64,000 bases of DNA from Burkholderia sp. Leaf177 (lineage in GTDB: Bacteria; Pseudomonadota; Gammaproteobacteria; Burkholderiales; Burkholderiaceae), in assembly GCF_001424345.1 (NCBI RefSeq), contig NZ_LMPF01000024.1:248796-312795 (forward strand), read 5' to 3'. Shown piece after piece: positions 9,053-17,499 of the stretch. Position 1 is the stretch's first letter, and every line of letters begins with the position of its first letter. The notes under the pieces were generated by a model. It ran no database searches and was not told the origin of the DNA. It saw only the letters and a program-made list of their open reading frames with translations. The translations under genes and the position numbers were made by a program.

Positions 9053-9868
9053 TTACTTCAGGCTGCCGGACAGGAATTGGCGCAGCCGTTCGCTGTTCGG
9101 CCGGCTCAGGACCTCGGCGGGCGCGCCCTCTTCCTCGGTGCGTCCCTGATGCAGAAACATCACATGATTCGATACATTGCGCGCAAAGCCCATTTCATGC
9201 GTGACGACGATCATGGTGCGGCCTTCTTCAGCCAGCTTTTGCATCACCTTCAGCACTTCGCCAACGAGTTCCGGATCGAGGGCCGACGTGGGTTCGTCGA
9301 AGAGCATCACGTCCGGATGCATGGCGAGCGCGCGCGCAATCGCCACGCGCTGCTGCTGGCCGCCCGACAAATGCGACGGATATTGCTTCTCGACCTTCGG
9401 AGCAAGCCCGACTTTCTCGAGACATTCGCGCGCCCGTTCGCTCGCCTCTTTCTTCGATAATCCCAGCACATGCATGGGCGCTTCCATGACGTTTTCAATC
9501 GATGTCATGTGCGCCCACAAGTTGAAATGCTGGAACACCATCGCGAGCTTGGTGCGCACGCGCTGAAGCTGTTTGTGATCGGCGACTTCGAGATTGCCGC
9601 GATTATCGGTTTTCGTGCGCACCGGTTCTCCGTCGACGATGATGTCGCCCGCATTCGGCCGTTCGAGAAAATTGATGCATCGCAGGAAGGTACTTTTGCC
9701 TGAACCGCTCGACCCGATAATGCTGATCACGTCGCCGGCATTGGCGGCGAGGGAAACACCCTTGAGTACTTCGTTGTCGCCGAAACGCTTGTGGATGTCG
9801 CGCGCGACGAGTTTGACCGCGGCGTTTTTCGCGGCGGCCGATGCTGCGGTTTGTGCGGATGTGTCCAA
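9053..9868 (-). CDS. basic amino-acid ABC transporter ATP-binding protein (HisP/AotP-like)
   Basis: ATPase subunit of a polar/basic amino-acid importer, expected to drive uptake of arginine, ornithine, lysine or histidine. It has 271 aa with Walker A GSSGSGKST (52-60), Q-loop VFQHFNLWAH (about 111-120), signature LSGGQQQ (167-173), Walker B VMLFDE (187-192) and switch H224. The insert DGEPVRTKTDNRGNLEVAD after Walker A is typical of the HisP/AotP subgroup. No periplasmic binding protein or permease gene is adjacent: the next gene upstream is an unrelated 141-aa protein. The permease parts must be encoded elsewhere or have been lost. Confidence 0.9.
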   Translation of the reverse strand: MDTSAQTAASAAAKNAAVKLVARDIHKRFGDNEVLKGVSLAANAGDVISIIGSSGSGKSTFLRCINFLERPNAGDIIVDGEPVRTKTDNRGNLEVADHKQLQRVRTKLAMVFQHFNLWAHMTSIENVMEAPMHVLGLSKKEASERARECLEKVGLAPKVEKQYPSHLSGGQQQRVAIARALAMHPDVMLFDEPTSALDPELVGEVLKVMQKLAEEGRTMIVVTHEMGFARNVSNHVMFLHQGRTEEEGAPAEVLSRPNSERLRQFLSGSLK

Positions 9869-10006
9869 CGCATTCTCCCCGGAGGATGAGTCTGAAGGGT
9901 CCGATCGATTCGATCATGGCTGCGGATTCTACCGAAACCGGCCATTGCACCGGCATTGGGGCAAACGCCCTCGCCTTTCGCATGGCCGCAATGCGCCGAC
10001 GATTCG

Positions 10007-10432
10007 TCAGTCTTTTTCAGGCTCGGCAGGAAGTACGGCGCGCACCTGGCTCGCCACGCGGCCGTTTGCGAGTGCAATGTCCGGGCTGGTTTGCAACATC
10101 GGCAAATAGTGAACGTCGAAGGCGGCGTTGCGGTCCTTGGCTCCGAACATCGATGTCACCGCTTGCGCCATGTCGATGCGTGCGTCGGGCGTGGCTTCCG
10201 AATCGTCGATGACATCGTCGAGCGCCGCGATCAGCGTCGAGAGCGGCCCGAGCCATTTGAAAGCGCTGCCGTTGATGACGATCTGCAAAAATTCGCCCGG
10301 CGATACCGCGCCGAACTCGGCTTCGTGTCGGGCGCGCAATTCATCGAGAAGACTGCGGTGCAGCGCCAGCAGCGGATGGCGTACATCCTTGAGGAAAGCG
10401 GACGCAACGGCGTCGGTCATTCTGGCGGTCAT
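10007..10432 (-). CDS. conserved hypothetical protein, 141 aa
   Basis: I do not recognise a family. The product is a soluble, mainly helical acidic protein without signal peptide or membrane segment: SAFLKDVRHPLLALHRSLLDELRARHEAEFG followed by FLQIVINGSAFKWLGPLSTLIAALDDVIDD. Codon pattern and orientation fit a real gene. It may start at ATG 10432 or at ATG 10420. It lies 138 bp upstream of the ABC ATPase and 36 bp downstream of the EAL gene on the same strand. No function is claimed. Confidence 0.6.
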   Translation of the reverse strand: MTARMTDAVASAFLKDVRHPLLALHRSLLDELRARHEAEFGAVSPGEFLQIVINGSAFKWLGPLSTLIAALDDVIDDSEATPDARIDMAQAVTSMFGAKDRNAAFDVHYLPMLQTSPDIALANGRVASQVRAVLPAEPEKD

Positions 10433-10468
10433 GGGCGGGTTCCGAAATATAAGTTCGATGCCCGAAGC

Positions 10469-11359
10469 CTACACCGTCACGGGTGTGCGCCCTGCATAGC
10501 GAATAAATTCCGGCGCAGAAAGCGGTTCCGAGAAAAGCCATCCCTGCCCGAATTGCGCGCCGCGTGCGTGCAGGTAACACGCCTGCTCCTCGCGCTCGAT
10601 ACCCTCGGCCACGACCTGCACGCCGAGCGTCTGCGCCATGTCCACGATATGCGACGCCACGCTGCTGGACGCTGCGTCCTGACCGACGGTATCGACGAAC
10701 GACTTGTCGATCTTCAGCGCATCGACCTGGAAATTCTGCAAGTGCGAAAGACTGGAATACCCCGTTCCGAAGTCATCGATATAAACCGGATGCCCGGCGT
10801 CGCGAAACGCCTGGATGACTTCCTTTGCGGCATCGGCGTCGAGGAAACAGCGCTCGGTGGCCTCGATCCGGATCTGTCGCGGCGAAATGCCTGCTTCTGC
10901 AAGCGCCGGAGTCAGGCGGTCGAGAAAGCGCCGCGTGACGAGATCGGGCGCGCTCAGGTTGATCGACACATACATCTCGCGATACCGCTGCAAGAACTCG
11001 CCGAGCTCGAACAGGATGGTGTCGAACACCTGGTCCGTGATCGCCTGGATCAGCCCGCGATTTTCGGCCAGCGGAATGAAATGATCGGGACGCACGATAC
11101 GGTTGTTCTGCTTCCATCGGACCAGTGCTTCAGCGCCAATGCACTGCCGCGTGTCGAGATCGACAATCGGCTGATACGCGACAATAAACTGATGCCGGCG
11201 CACGGCGTCGCTGAGCTGCCCGAGCGGTGAGAGGCGCCGGACCATCAGCAGGCCGAGCCAGGCGGAAACAGCGAGTCCGCCCGCGAGTCCCGCGAACAGC
11301 CAGTTCCAGGGAAGAGCGCGCGAACGGGCAGTACCGGCGATATTGAAGGTGTTCGTCAT
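10469..11359 (-). CDS. membrane-anchored EAL-domain c-di-GMP phosphodiesterase
   Basis: Hydrolyses the second messenger c-di-GMP. The start at 11359 is chosen because AGGAAGA lies 7-13 bp upstream; the frame stays open for 38 codons further. The 296-aa product has one hydrophobic segment (about residues 17-40, LPWNWLFAGLAGGLAVSAWLGLLMV) followed by an EAL domain. All key residues are visible: E77-A-L, N134 in SINLSAPD, E166 in RIEATER, D195-D196 in IDDFGTGYSS, K216 in LKIDKSF, E252 in AEGIE. It is therefore probably active. The linker RRLSPLGQLSDAVRRHQF resembles the region after the second helix in CSS-motif phosphodiesterases, but the first helix and periplasmic sensor are absent. Confidence 0.9.
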   Translation of the reverse strand: MTNTFNIAGTARSRALPWNWLFAGLAGGLAVSAWLGLLMVRRLSPLGQLSDAVRRHQFIVAYQPIVDLDTRQCIGAEALVRWKQNNRIVRPDHFIPLAENRGLIQAITDQVFDTILFELGEFLQRYREMYVSINLSAPDLVTRRFLDRLTPALAEAGISPRQIRIEATERCFLDADAAKEVIQAFRDAGHPVYIDDFGTGYSSLSHLQNFQVDALKIDKSFVDTVGQDAASSSVASHIVDMAQTLGVQVVAEGIEREEQACYLHARGAQFGQGWLFSEPLSAPEFIRYAGRTPVTV

Positions 11360-11788
11360 GCGTGAGTCTTCCTGTCCGTCATGCCTTGTGTGCCTCTTGT
11401 GGTTTTCGACGCAAGTCACGCCGCGTGCTTCTGATTGGCTTTGCCGGAAGAAACAGTGTGGTTCAATGTTCACGGGCGCGGCATGCTGGTCTTAGCCAGT
11501 GCTCGTGTAGTGCTCGTGTCGTGCTCATGTAGCGTTCATGTAGCGCTTATGTGGCGCGACCGCGCGCACGCAAGCGACCCAGTGTAGCGGTCGCGGATGC
11601 ATCGCTTCAATGCTTCTGCAGCGACGAAATGTGCCCTTTGGTGGGCTGCCGCACGCCGGTCTAGTACTTTTACGACGCATGTGCGCAGGCGTCTGGCGAA
11701 TGGCGGATATGGCCGGGACTCGTGAGAAAATCGGGCAAGCCGTGAACATTCCCACTACTTCGCCACGCCCGACTCAAGGAGGCAATCA
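11360..11788. other. intergenic region without a gene (429 bp), contains 11-bp tandem repeats
   Basis: Divergent promoter region between the EAL gene (minus) and the acetyltransferase gene (plus). No open frame here has a credible ribosome site. Its one clear structure is the tandem repeat at 11500-11554. The acetyltransferase has AAGGAGG seven bases before its ATG; I see no well-matched sigma-70 promoter. Confidence 0.6.
11500..11554. repeat. five tandem 11-bp repeats
   Basis: Five consecutive 11-mers of the form TGCTCGTGTAG, with drift in later copies (TGCTCGTGTCG, TGCTCATGTAG, CGTTCATGTAG, CGCTTATGTGG). The period is close to one helical turn, so each copy presents the same face of the DNA. 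They lie about 140-195 bp upstream of the EAL gene start and 235 bp upstream of the acetyltransferase gene. Confidence 0.85.
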
Positions 11789-12334
11789 ATGGCACTGGAC
11801 GATGCCCACGCGTTCACTATCCGCGACGCAACCGCAGCCGACTTCGACGCAATCACGCGCATCTATGCGCATTACGTATTGCACGCGCTTGCCACGTTCG
11901 AGGAAACGCCGCCCGATGCACATGAAATGCGCGCGCGGCATGCGTCCATCACGAACGCGGGCTTGCCTTACCTGGTGGCGCAACAACAGGGCGAAGTGGT
12001 CGGTTATACGTATGCGACGGCGTATCGGCCGCGCTCGGCGTACCGGCATACCATCGAGGATTCGGTTTATATCGCCGATGGTCACGGTGGACGTGGGCTT
12101 GGTCTCGCGCTCCTGTCCGCCCTGATCGAACGATGCGAAGCCGGCCCATGGCGGCAGATGGTCGCCGTGATCGGCAACAGCGGCAACGCGGGATCGATCG
12201 CGCTGCACACGCGGCTTGGCTTCGAACATGTCGGCGTCCTGCGCAAGGCGGGCTACAAACACGGCCAATGGGTCGATACCGTGCTCATGCAACGTCCGCT
12301 CGGCGAAGACAAACCGTTGCTGCCACCGAGATAA
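11789..12334 (+). CDS. GNAT N-acetyltransferase, phosphinothricin acetyltransferase (Pat) family
   Basis: Acetyl-CoA-dependent N-acetyltransferase of 181 aa. The N-terminus FTIRDATAADFDAITRIYAHYV, the ATFEETPP segment, YTYATAYRPRSAYRHTIEDSVY and the acetyl-CoA pyrophosphate loop HGGRGLGLALLSAL followed by NSGNAGSIALHTRLGF are all typical of the Pat/YncA (MddA) group, which acetylates phosphinothricin, methionine sulfoximine or methionine sulfone. The natural substrate in soil bacteria is usually unclear. AAGGAGG sits at a good distance before the ATG. It is followed 67 bp later by yigZ on the same strand. Confidence 0.9.
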   Translation: MALDDAHAFTIRDATAADFDAITRIYAHYVLHALATFEETPPDAHEMRARHASITNAGLPYLVAQQQGEVVGYTYATAYRPRSAYRHTIEDSVYIADGHGGRGLGLALLSALIERCEAGPWRQMVAVIGNSGNAGSIALHTRLGFEHVGVLRKAGYKHGQWVDTVLMQRPLGEDKPLLPPR

Positions 12335-12401
12335 AGTATGGATCCGCTGTCCTGTTCCACACGGCGTCGCCCGTAATCGCATTTTCCCGTCTGAGTTGCA
12401 T

Positions 12402-12995
12402 TTGCCCACGTACACCCTTGCCGCCGCTGTCACGGCTGAAATCGATATCCGCAAGAGCCGTTTCATCGCGCTGGTCTTGCCGGTCGCCGATCGCGCCGCC
12501 GCGATGCTCGAACTCGATTCGCTGCGCGCCCAACATCCCGCCGCCACGCACGTTTGCTGGGCATTGCTGGCGGGCGGTGAATCGGGCATGTCCGACGACG
12601 GCGAACCCTCCGGCACCGCTGGCCGGCCGATTCTCGAAGTGTTGCGCCACCATGAGGTGGACGGCGTGCTGGCGGCCGTCGTGCGCTACTACGGCGGCAT
12701 CAAGCTCGGCGCGGGCGGACTCGTGCGCGCGTACACGGACGCCATCGCGACCGCCATGCAGCTTGCCGAGCGCATTGAACGTGTGGCGCTCGGGCTGCTC
12801 GAAGTGGAAGTGGATTACGCCGATGAAGCCCGCGTTCGGCGATGGGTCGAGCAAGAAGGCCACGCGCTCGCCGAGCCTGGATACGGCATGACGGTAAGCC
12901 TTTCCATTCAGATGCCGCTCGCCGTCCGCGATGCTGCAGCCGATGCAATCCGCGACTTGACGCACGGGCGCGCGGTCATCGTGAAAACACCGTAA
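12402..12995 (+). CDS. yigZ: YigZ/IMPACT family protein
   Basis: Conserved protein of the UPF0029/IMPACT family, about 197 aa, with the N-terminal IMPACT fold (KSRFIALVLPVADR, DDGEPSGTAGRPILEVL, VVRYYGGIKLGAGGLVRAY) and a C-terminal ferredoxin-like DUF1949 domain (about 140-195). Its role is unproven; it has been linked to translation and ribosome-related functions. The frame is open far upstream and overlaps the acetyltransferase gene. I place the start at TTG 12402 because family proteins begin a few residues before the TYTLAAAVTAEIDIRKSRF stretch; TTG 12396 is an alternative. Confidence 0.88.
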   Translation: MPTYTLAAAVTAEIDIRKSRFIALVLPVADRAAAMLELDSLRAQHPAATHVCWALLAGGESGMSDDGEPSGTAGRPILEVLRHHEVDGVLAAVVRYYGGIKLGAGGLVRAYTDAIATAMQLAERIERVALGLLEVEVDYADEARVRRWVEQEGHALAEPGYGMTVSLSIQMPLAVRDAAADAIRDLTHGRAVIVKTP

Positions 12996-13003
12996 AAGTC
13001 GCC

Positions 13004-13336
13004 ATGCTCCCGCAAACATTCACGATCACTTTGCTGCCGTCGAATCGCAGCTTCCCAGCGGCGGGCGAGATGACCATTCTTGAAGCTGCGGCCTCCGCCG
13101 GCTTGCGGTTGTCCAGTTCGTGTCGAAATGGGACCTGCCGGGCGTGCTTATGCCAGCTGAAAGACGGCGATGTCCACTACAGGATTGAATGGCCGGGTTT
13201 GAGCGCTGAAGAAAAAGCTCAAGGCTGGATTCTTCCGTGCGTGGCGATGCCGCTCGCGAATATAAAAATTCATGCCGATTTCCAGCCGATTCCTCTTGCG
13301 GCGGATGCAAAACCTGGCCGTGGCCGAGGGTTTTGA
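13004..13336 (+). CDS. plant-type [2Fe-2S] ferredoxin
   Basis: Small cytoplasmic electron carrier of 110 aa. The four cluster ligands have the plant-type spacing: C40, C45 and C48 in SSCRNGTCRACLC, and C79 in WILPCVAMP. The start ATG 13004 lies 9 bp after the yigZ stop, so the two are probably co-transcribed. The C-terminus is a short Gly/Arg-rich tail. The partner oxidoreductase is not encoded nearby. Confidence 0.9.
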   Translation: MLPQTFTITLLPSNRSFPAAGEMTILEAAASAGLRLSSSCRNGTCRACLCQLKDGDVHYRIEWPGLSAEEKAQGWILPCVAMPLANIKIHADFQPIPLAADAKPGRGRGF

Positions 13337-13524
13337 GACGGCTGACCGGAGCCTTGCGATTGCCCGGGTAATCCGGGATTGTTGTCTTTTATCAATGACC
13401 TACGATGTTCTTCCCGGCCACTGCGAAGCACGCCATTGTTGAGCCGCCTGCAATGAAGGCATCAAAAAGTGTACAATTGCATTTCGTTTAATTTTCTGGC
13501 AGGGCCAGAACAACTGAGAACTCA

Positions 13525-13737
13525 ATGACTAAAGTATTGTTGAAAGAGAACGAGCCTTTCGACGTCGCCATGCGCCGTTTTCGTCGCACCGTCGAACGTA
13601 CCGGCCTGATTCAGGAACTGAAGTCGCGTATGGCTTATGAAAAGCCGACCACTGAGCGCAAGCGCAAGAAAGCTGCTGCCGTTGCTCGTCTGCGCAAGCA
13701 AATCCGTCGCGCCCAGTTGCCGAAGAAATTCTATTGA
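13525..13737 (+). CDS. rpsU: 30S ribosomal protein S21
   Basis: Small subunit protein S21, 70 aa, near the anti-Shine-Dalgarno end of 16S rRNA. The sequence has the standard start (TKVLLKENEPFDVAMRRFRRTVERTG) and a strongly basic C-terminus (KRKKAAAVARLRKQIRRAQLPKKFY). Unlike the classical rpsU-dnaG-rpoD macromolecular-synthesis operon, it stands alone here, with no gene following on its strand before the convergent initiator tRNA. Burkholderiaceae often carry more than one rpsU copy. An extended upstream gap (13337-13524) holds its promoter; TACAAT at 13472 is a plausible -10. Confidence 0.97.
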   Translation: MTKVLLKENEPFDVAMRRFRRTVERTGLIQELKSRMAYEKPTTERKRKKAAAVARLRKQIRRAQLPKKFY

Positions 13738-13997
13738 AGTAGTTGTATGGCTCACGGGCCATCCGAACTACGCGTTGCCCTGATGCAATCCGCTCGGGCA
13801 CACGCCTGGTGACAAATCAAGTTGCCCCATAAGTCGCGCATTCGCAGGTTGCGGTTATCGCCTGCATCGACCGCCGCGCAAACCAGAATTTGGAAGCCTG
13901 CACAATGTGATCATCGTGTGGGCTTTTGGCGTTTGTTCGGCGTTTTGTTAGCCATGTGCGTGACGCGGAAAAAGCGTGGATCTTAGCTAACAGCCGT

Positions 13998-14036
13998 AAA
14001 CGCATAAAGCCCGGATAGACCGGGCTTTATGCGTTT
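13998..14036 (-). terminator. hairpin downstream of tRNA-fMet
   Basis: Perfect 17-bp inverted repeat (arms 13998-14014 and 14020-14036, loop of 5), arms containing GCATAAAGCCCGG. It follows the tRNA 3' end by 7 bp on the minus strand and could also stop rpsU transcription from the other side. The U-tract is short. The rest of the gap back to rpsU (13738-13997) shows no gene. Confidence 0.8.
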
Positions 14037-14043
14037 GAATCTT

Positions 14044-14120
<77 letters not shown>

Positions 14121-14215
14121 AAAAAGATTATAGCGGGATGGGCATGCGCGGTCAAACCTAATCGACGAATATTGCAACTCGATGAAGCCGCGTTGAATCT
14201 ATCGTGTCGATCCCA

Positions 14216-15730
14216 CTATGGCGCCGGATAGGCATCGACACCATTACGCGTGGCATCGAGGCATCGGCGATGTTCTTTCGACAAGCGCTTCAGCAGCGGC
14301 AACAACACGACCGCGACCGCCGCCCCTCCCGCTGCAACCCAGCCCAGACCGAAGAACAGCGACGTGTAAAGCGGCAACGATTGCAGTGGACCGAGATCGC
14401 CCGATGGCATGCGCGCCAGGTTGGCGACCACGCTGCCGAGATACTGCGACACGCCAGTTGCGACGTAATACGCGCCCATCATGAAACCGCTCATGCGCAC
14501 GGGTACGTAGTGCGCGATCATCGCGAGGCCGAGACCCGAGACCAGCAATTCGCCGAGCGAATACAGCCCGTAGCCGCCGACCATGAACCATGACGACACG
14601 CGGCCATCGACTGCATAACGGCCACTGAATGCGAATACGAAGAAGCCCAGTGCCACGACAACGAACCCGAGCGCGTACTTTGCGGCGATCGGCAGATCGA
14701 TGCCCTTGTTTGCGAGGCGCGTGTAACCGATCGCGAGGAACGGGCTCAGCAACATGATCCAGATTGGATTGAGCGCCTGGAATTGCGCCGCGCTCCACGA
14801 GAACAGCTTCACGTTGAACAGCGTGAACGACGGATCCACGTTGCGAAGCGCGAATAAAGTCAATGAAGTCGACATCTGCTGATAGAAGATGAAGAACAAA
14901 ATGACTTGCAGCGTCAGGATCAACGCGGCGAGCAAACCCGCGCGTTCACTGCGATCGCATTTCATCAGCATCCAGCCGAAGATGACAAGAATGGCGGCAC
15001 CCGCCGCGTACACACAAACCGCCGCGACCTGTTCGTTCTGGAGCACGAACACGGTCGCCACGCCAAGCGCTACGGCACCCGCCACGACGGCGGCGAAGTG
15101 GCGCCATTGCATGGGTTTGTCGTCGGGAGCGGAACCAATGCGCGCCACCGTGTTGCGCATGATCGCGAAATTGATCAGGCCAAGCACCATGCCCGCGAAA
15201 CATACGGCAAACGCGACATGCCAGCCCCAATGGTCCTTGATCCAGGGTGTGGCGAGCATCGAGATGGTCGAGCCGATATTCACCGACATGTAGTAGATGG
15301 TGAACGCGCTGTCGAGCCGCGCGTCGTCGCCTTCGTAAATGCGCCGCACGAGGTTCGCCGCGTTCGCCTTGAACAGGCCGTTTCCCACCACGATCACGCC
15401 GAGCGCCGCATACATATAACCGAGCGATTCGAACGGGATTGCGAGCATCAAATAGCCCGAGGCCAGCACGCACGCGCCGAAGATCATCGTGCGCCGTGCA
15501 CCGAGGATCTTGTCGCCGATCCAGCCGCCAATTGCCGGCGCCGAGAACACCAGCGCGGTGAATGCGCCCCAGGTGAGGTTGGCATGTTCATCGGTGAAAC
15601 CAAGCTTGTCGATCATGAACAGGACGAGCAACGCGGCCATGCCGTAATAGCCGAAACGCTCCCACATCTCGATCAGGAAAACGGTCGTAAACGAGCGCGT
15701 CTGCGACGAGCCGGACGAGTGTGAAGTCAT
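14216..15730 (-). CDS. POT-family proton-dependent oligopeptide transporter
   Basis: Inner-membrane major facilitator of 504 aa importing di- and tripeptides with protons. The POT signature ExxERFxYY appears as EMWERFGYYG near residue 21, and GNGLFKANAANLVRRIYEGDD matches the PTR2 signature. Around 12-14 hydrophobic helices are visible, ending in a positively charged tail. It resembles the bacterial DtpA/YdgR and YhiP group. It stands alone, convergent with the tRNA hairpin region and divergent from the SDR gene. Specificity for particular peptides cannot be read from the sequence. Confidence 0.93.
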   Translation of the reverse strand: MTSHSSGSSQTRSFTTVFLIEMWERFGYYGMAALLVLFMIDKLGFTDEHANLTWGAFTALVFSAPAIGGWIGDKILGARRTMIFGACVLASGYLMLAIPFESLGYMYAALGVIVVGNGLFKANAANLVRRIYEGDDARLDSAFTIYYMSVNIGSTISMLATPWIKDHWGWHVAFAVCFAGMVLGLINFAIMRNTVARIGSAPDDKPMQWRHFAAVVAGAVALGVATVFVLQNEQVAAVCVYAAGAAILVIFGWMLMKCDRSERAGLLAALILTLQVILFFIFYQQMSTSLTLFALRNVDPSFTLFNVKLFSWSAAQFQALNPIWIMLLSPFLAIGYTRLANKGIDLPIAAKYALGFVVVALGFFVFAFSGRYAVDGRVSSWFMVGGYGLYSLGELLVSGLGLAMIAHYVPVRMSGFMMGAYYVATGVSQYLGSVVANLARMPSGDLGPLQSLPLYTSLFFGLGWVAAGGAAVAVVLLPLLKRLSKEHRRCLDATRNGVDAYPAP

Positions 15731-16055
15731 GGGAAATCTCGATTAAGGTTTGACACCGCGATGTGCGAACTGAAAACTCAAAGACATTTTTCAACCAGAC
15801 TCGATAACGCAGGAGTCCGACATATAAGGAGCGGCGATTATCCCAGCGCGATCGGTAAATGTGTCGCAAAGCCTTGCACATACAGCGTTCAACTTTTTGA
15901 GACGGCGTCGAAAATGCAAATCGATTGATCGTCGTCAATATGTCGCGCTATTAGGAAGCTTCGTTGCACCATCTTGCGAAACGGCACGTGCGATGTGGAC
16001 GTTTAAAACTCGTGATAACTTTCCCGTTCGACTTCATTCAACGGACCGCAATCAC
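15731..16055. other. divergent intergenic region (325 bp) without a gene
   Basis: Separates the POT transporter (minus) and the SDR gene (plus), so it should hold both promoters. It is somewhat richer in A and T than its flanks. The frame upstream of the SDR start is open from 15861 but lacks a ribosome site and family similarity, so it is left noncoding. No clear operator is seen. Confidence 0.55.
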
Positions 16056-16787
16056 ATGAACACCATCAAGGCGATTCTCACCGGTCATACGCGCGGTCTT
16101 GGGGCGGCGCTCGCCAGTAATTTGATCGCGCGCGGCATTGCCGTGCTCGGGATTTCGCGCAGTCGCAGCGGTGTGCGCGCGTCGGATTTATTGCAGGAAG
16201 TGGAACTCGATCTCGCTGATACATCCGCGCTCGAAACATGGATCGCAACGGGCGCATTGACGCAGTTCGTGGAGGGCGCGCATACCGTATTGCTGATCAA
16301 CAACGCGGGCATGTTGCAGCCGGTCGGTCCTTTGGAAGGCCAGGATGTGGGCGCGATCGGCCGGTCCGTCAGTTTGAACGTGGCGGCGCCATTGATGTTA
16401 TCGGCGGCGGTAGCGGCAACGGGCGCAAGCGTTTTGGATCGCCGGATCGTGCATATTTCAAGCGGCGCCGCGCGCAATGCATACCCCGGCTGGAGCATCT
16501 ATTGCGCGACGAAAGCCGCGCTGGATCATCACGCACGCGCTGTTGCGCTGGATGACAATCGTGCGTTGCGCATTGGCAGCGTGGCACCGGGGGTTATCGA
16601 TACAGACATGCAAGCCGAGATCCGCAATACGGGTCTGGATGCGTTTCCGCTGCGCGAAAAATTCGATGAACTCAAGCGCAGCGGCCAGCTTTCCACGCCC
16701 GCCGATGCCGCGCGAAAAGTGCTCGATTATGCGTTGAGCGATGCGTTCGGAGAAACGCCCGTGACGGACGTACGTGAGTTGGCGTGA
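16056..16787 (+). CDS. SDR-family NAD(P)-dependent oxidoreductase
   Basis: Short-chain dehydrogenase/reductase of 243 aa. The cofactor glycine motif is TGHTRGLGAAL at residues 9-19, the NNAG motif is LLINNAGMLQP, and the active site is the serine in VHISSGAARNAYPGW followed by YCATK (YxxxK). ATG 16056 is chosen because the glycine motif then sits at its usual place. The closest general type is sepiapterin reductase/benzil reductase-like SDRs (VAPGVIDTDMQAEIR). Substrate is unknown. Its last 61 bp overlap the end of the convergent RNase H-like gene. Confidence 0.88.
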   Translation: MNTIKAILTGHTRGLGAALASNLIARGIAVLGISRSRSGVRASDLLQEVELDLADTSALETWIATGALTQFVEGAHTVLLINNAGMLQPVGPLEGQDVGAIGRSVSLNVAAPLMLSAAVAATGASVLDRRIVHISSGAARNAYPGWSIYCATKAALDHHARAVALDDNRALRIGSVAPGVIDTDMQAEIRNTGLDAFPLREKFDELKRSGQLSTPADAARKVLDYALSDAFGETPVTDVRELA

Positions 16788-17449
16788 TCTTCGCGGATGG
16801 CGCTTTGTGATAGCGCATCGGCGGCTGTGTTGCGGTGGCGTGGGATCCACTGAAAACGCACATCGGCGAGTTGCGCGATCAACTCGCGCGCTCGCGTTGC
16901 ATACGCAATGAGCGCGGGCGCGCTGCTGGCGGTATCGCGTAAAACGTCTTCTATGACAATCTGACTGTCGCCGTGAATCACCAGTATCCGAGGCGCAGGC
17001 CGCTGCGATAACGCCGCTTCCAGCACCGCGACCAGCGCCAGATATTCCGCCTTGCAACTATCGCCATGACCGGCGATCGCGCTGATTTTCATGATCTCGC
17101 CGTCGGGACTTTCCAGCAATCCGCCAATGCCGATCTTCCCCGGATTCGGATGCGCGGAGCCATCGAACCATGCGTGCCACGTGACGGTATCGCGACTGAT
17201 TGTTTTCAGGTTGCGTGCAGCGCGGACGGCCGCACGGTCTTCCCGGCGGCGCTGCGCGGCTCGAAGCGCCGTCGCCTGTTCCAGACGCCGCGCCTCGACC
17301 AGTTCAGCAAGCGACGCGGCACCCGCTGACTTCTCGAGCGTCTGCGTCAACGCGGCGTGCTCGGAAAGCGCCGTGAGCTTCGTCAACCGGCGGCTGATCG
17401 CGCGCTCGCGTTTGTAGGCAATCTGGAACAACTCGTCGAACTCGAACAT
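16727..17449 (-). CDS. RNase H-like protein with N-terminal helical extension
   Basis: A 240-aa protein whose C-terminal half (about 90-220) is an RNase HI-type domain. All four metal-binding carboxylates are present: D96 in WFDGSAHPNPG, E135 in KAEYLALVAVLEAAL, D161 in IHGDSQIVIE and D211 in RHRNTAADALS. This suggests an active ribonuclease acting on RNA/DNA hybrids. The first 85 residues are a charged helical, Arg/Ala-rich region unlike the hybrid-binding domain of eukaryotic RNase H1, possibly a coiled coil or nucleic-acid-binding arm. It lies 50 bp downstream of ccmI on the same strand but is unlikely to share its function. Confidence 0.85.
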   Translation of the reverse strand: MFEFDELFQIAYKRERAISRRLTKLTALSEHAALTQTLEKSAGAASLAELVEARRLEQATALRAAQRRREDRAAVRAARNLKTISRDTVTWHAWFDGSAHPNPGKIGIGGLLESPDGEIMKISAIAGHGDSCKAEYLALVAVLEAALSQRPAPRILVIHGDSQIVIEDVLRDTASSAPALIAYATRARELIAQLADVRFQWIPRHRNTAADALSQSAIREDHANSRTSVTGVSPNASLNA

Positions 17450-17499
17450 ATCGGAGAGAAAAGTGGCCGAACGCCGAGCTTAACAATTTTTTCACTCAC

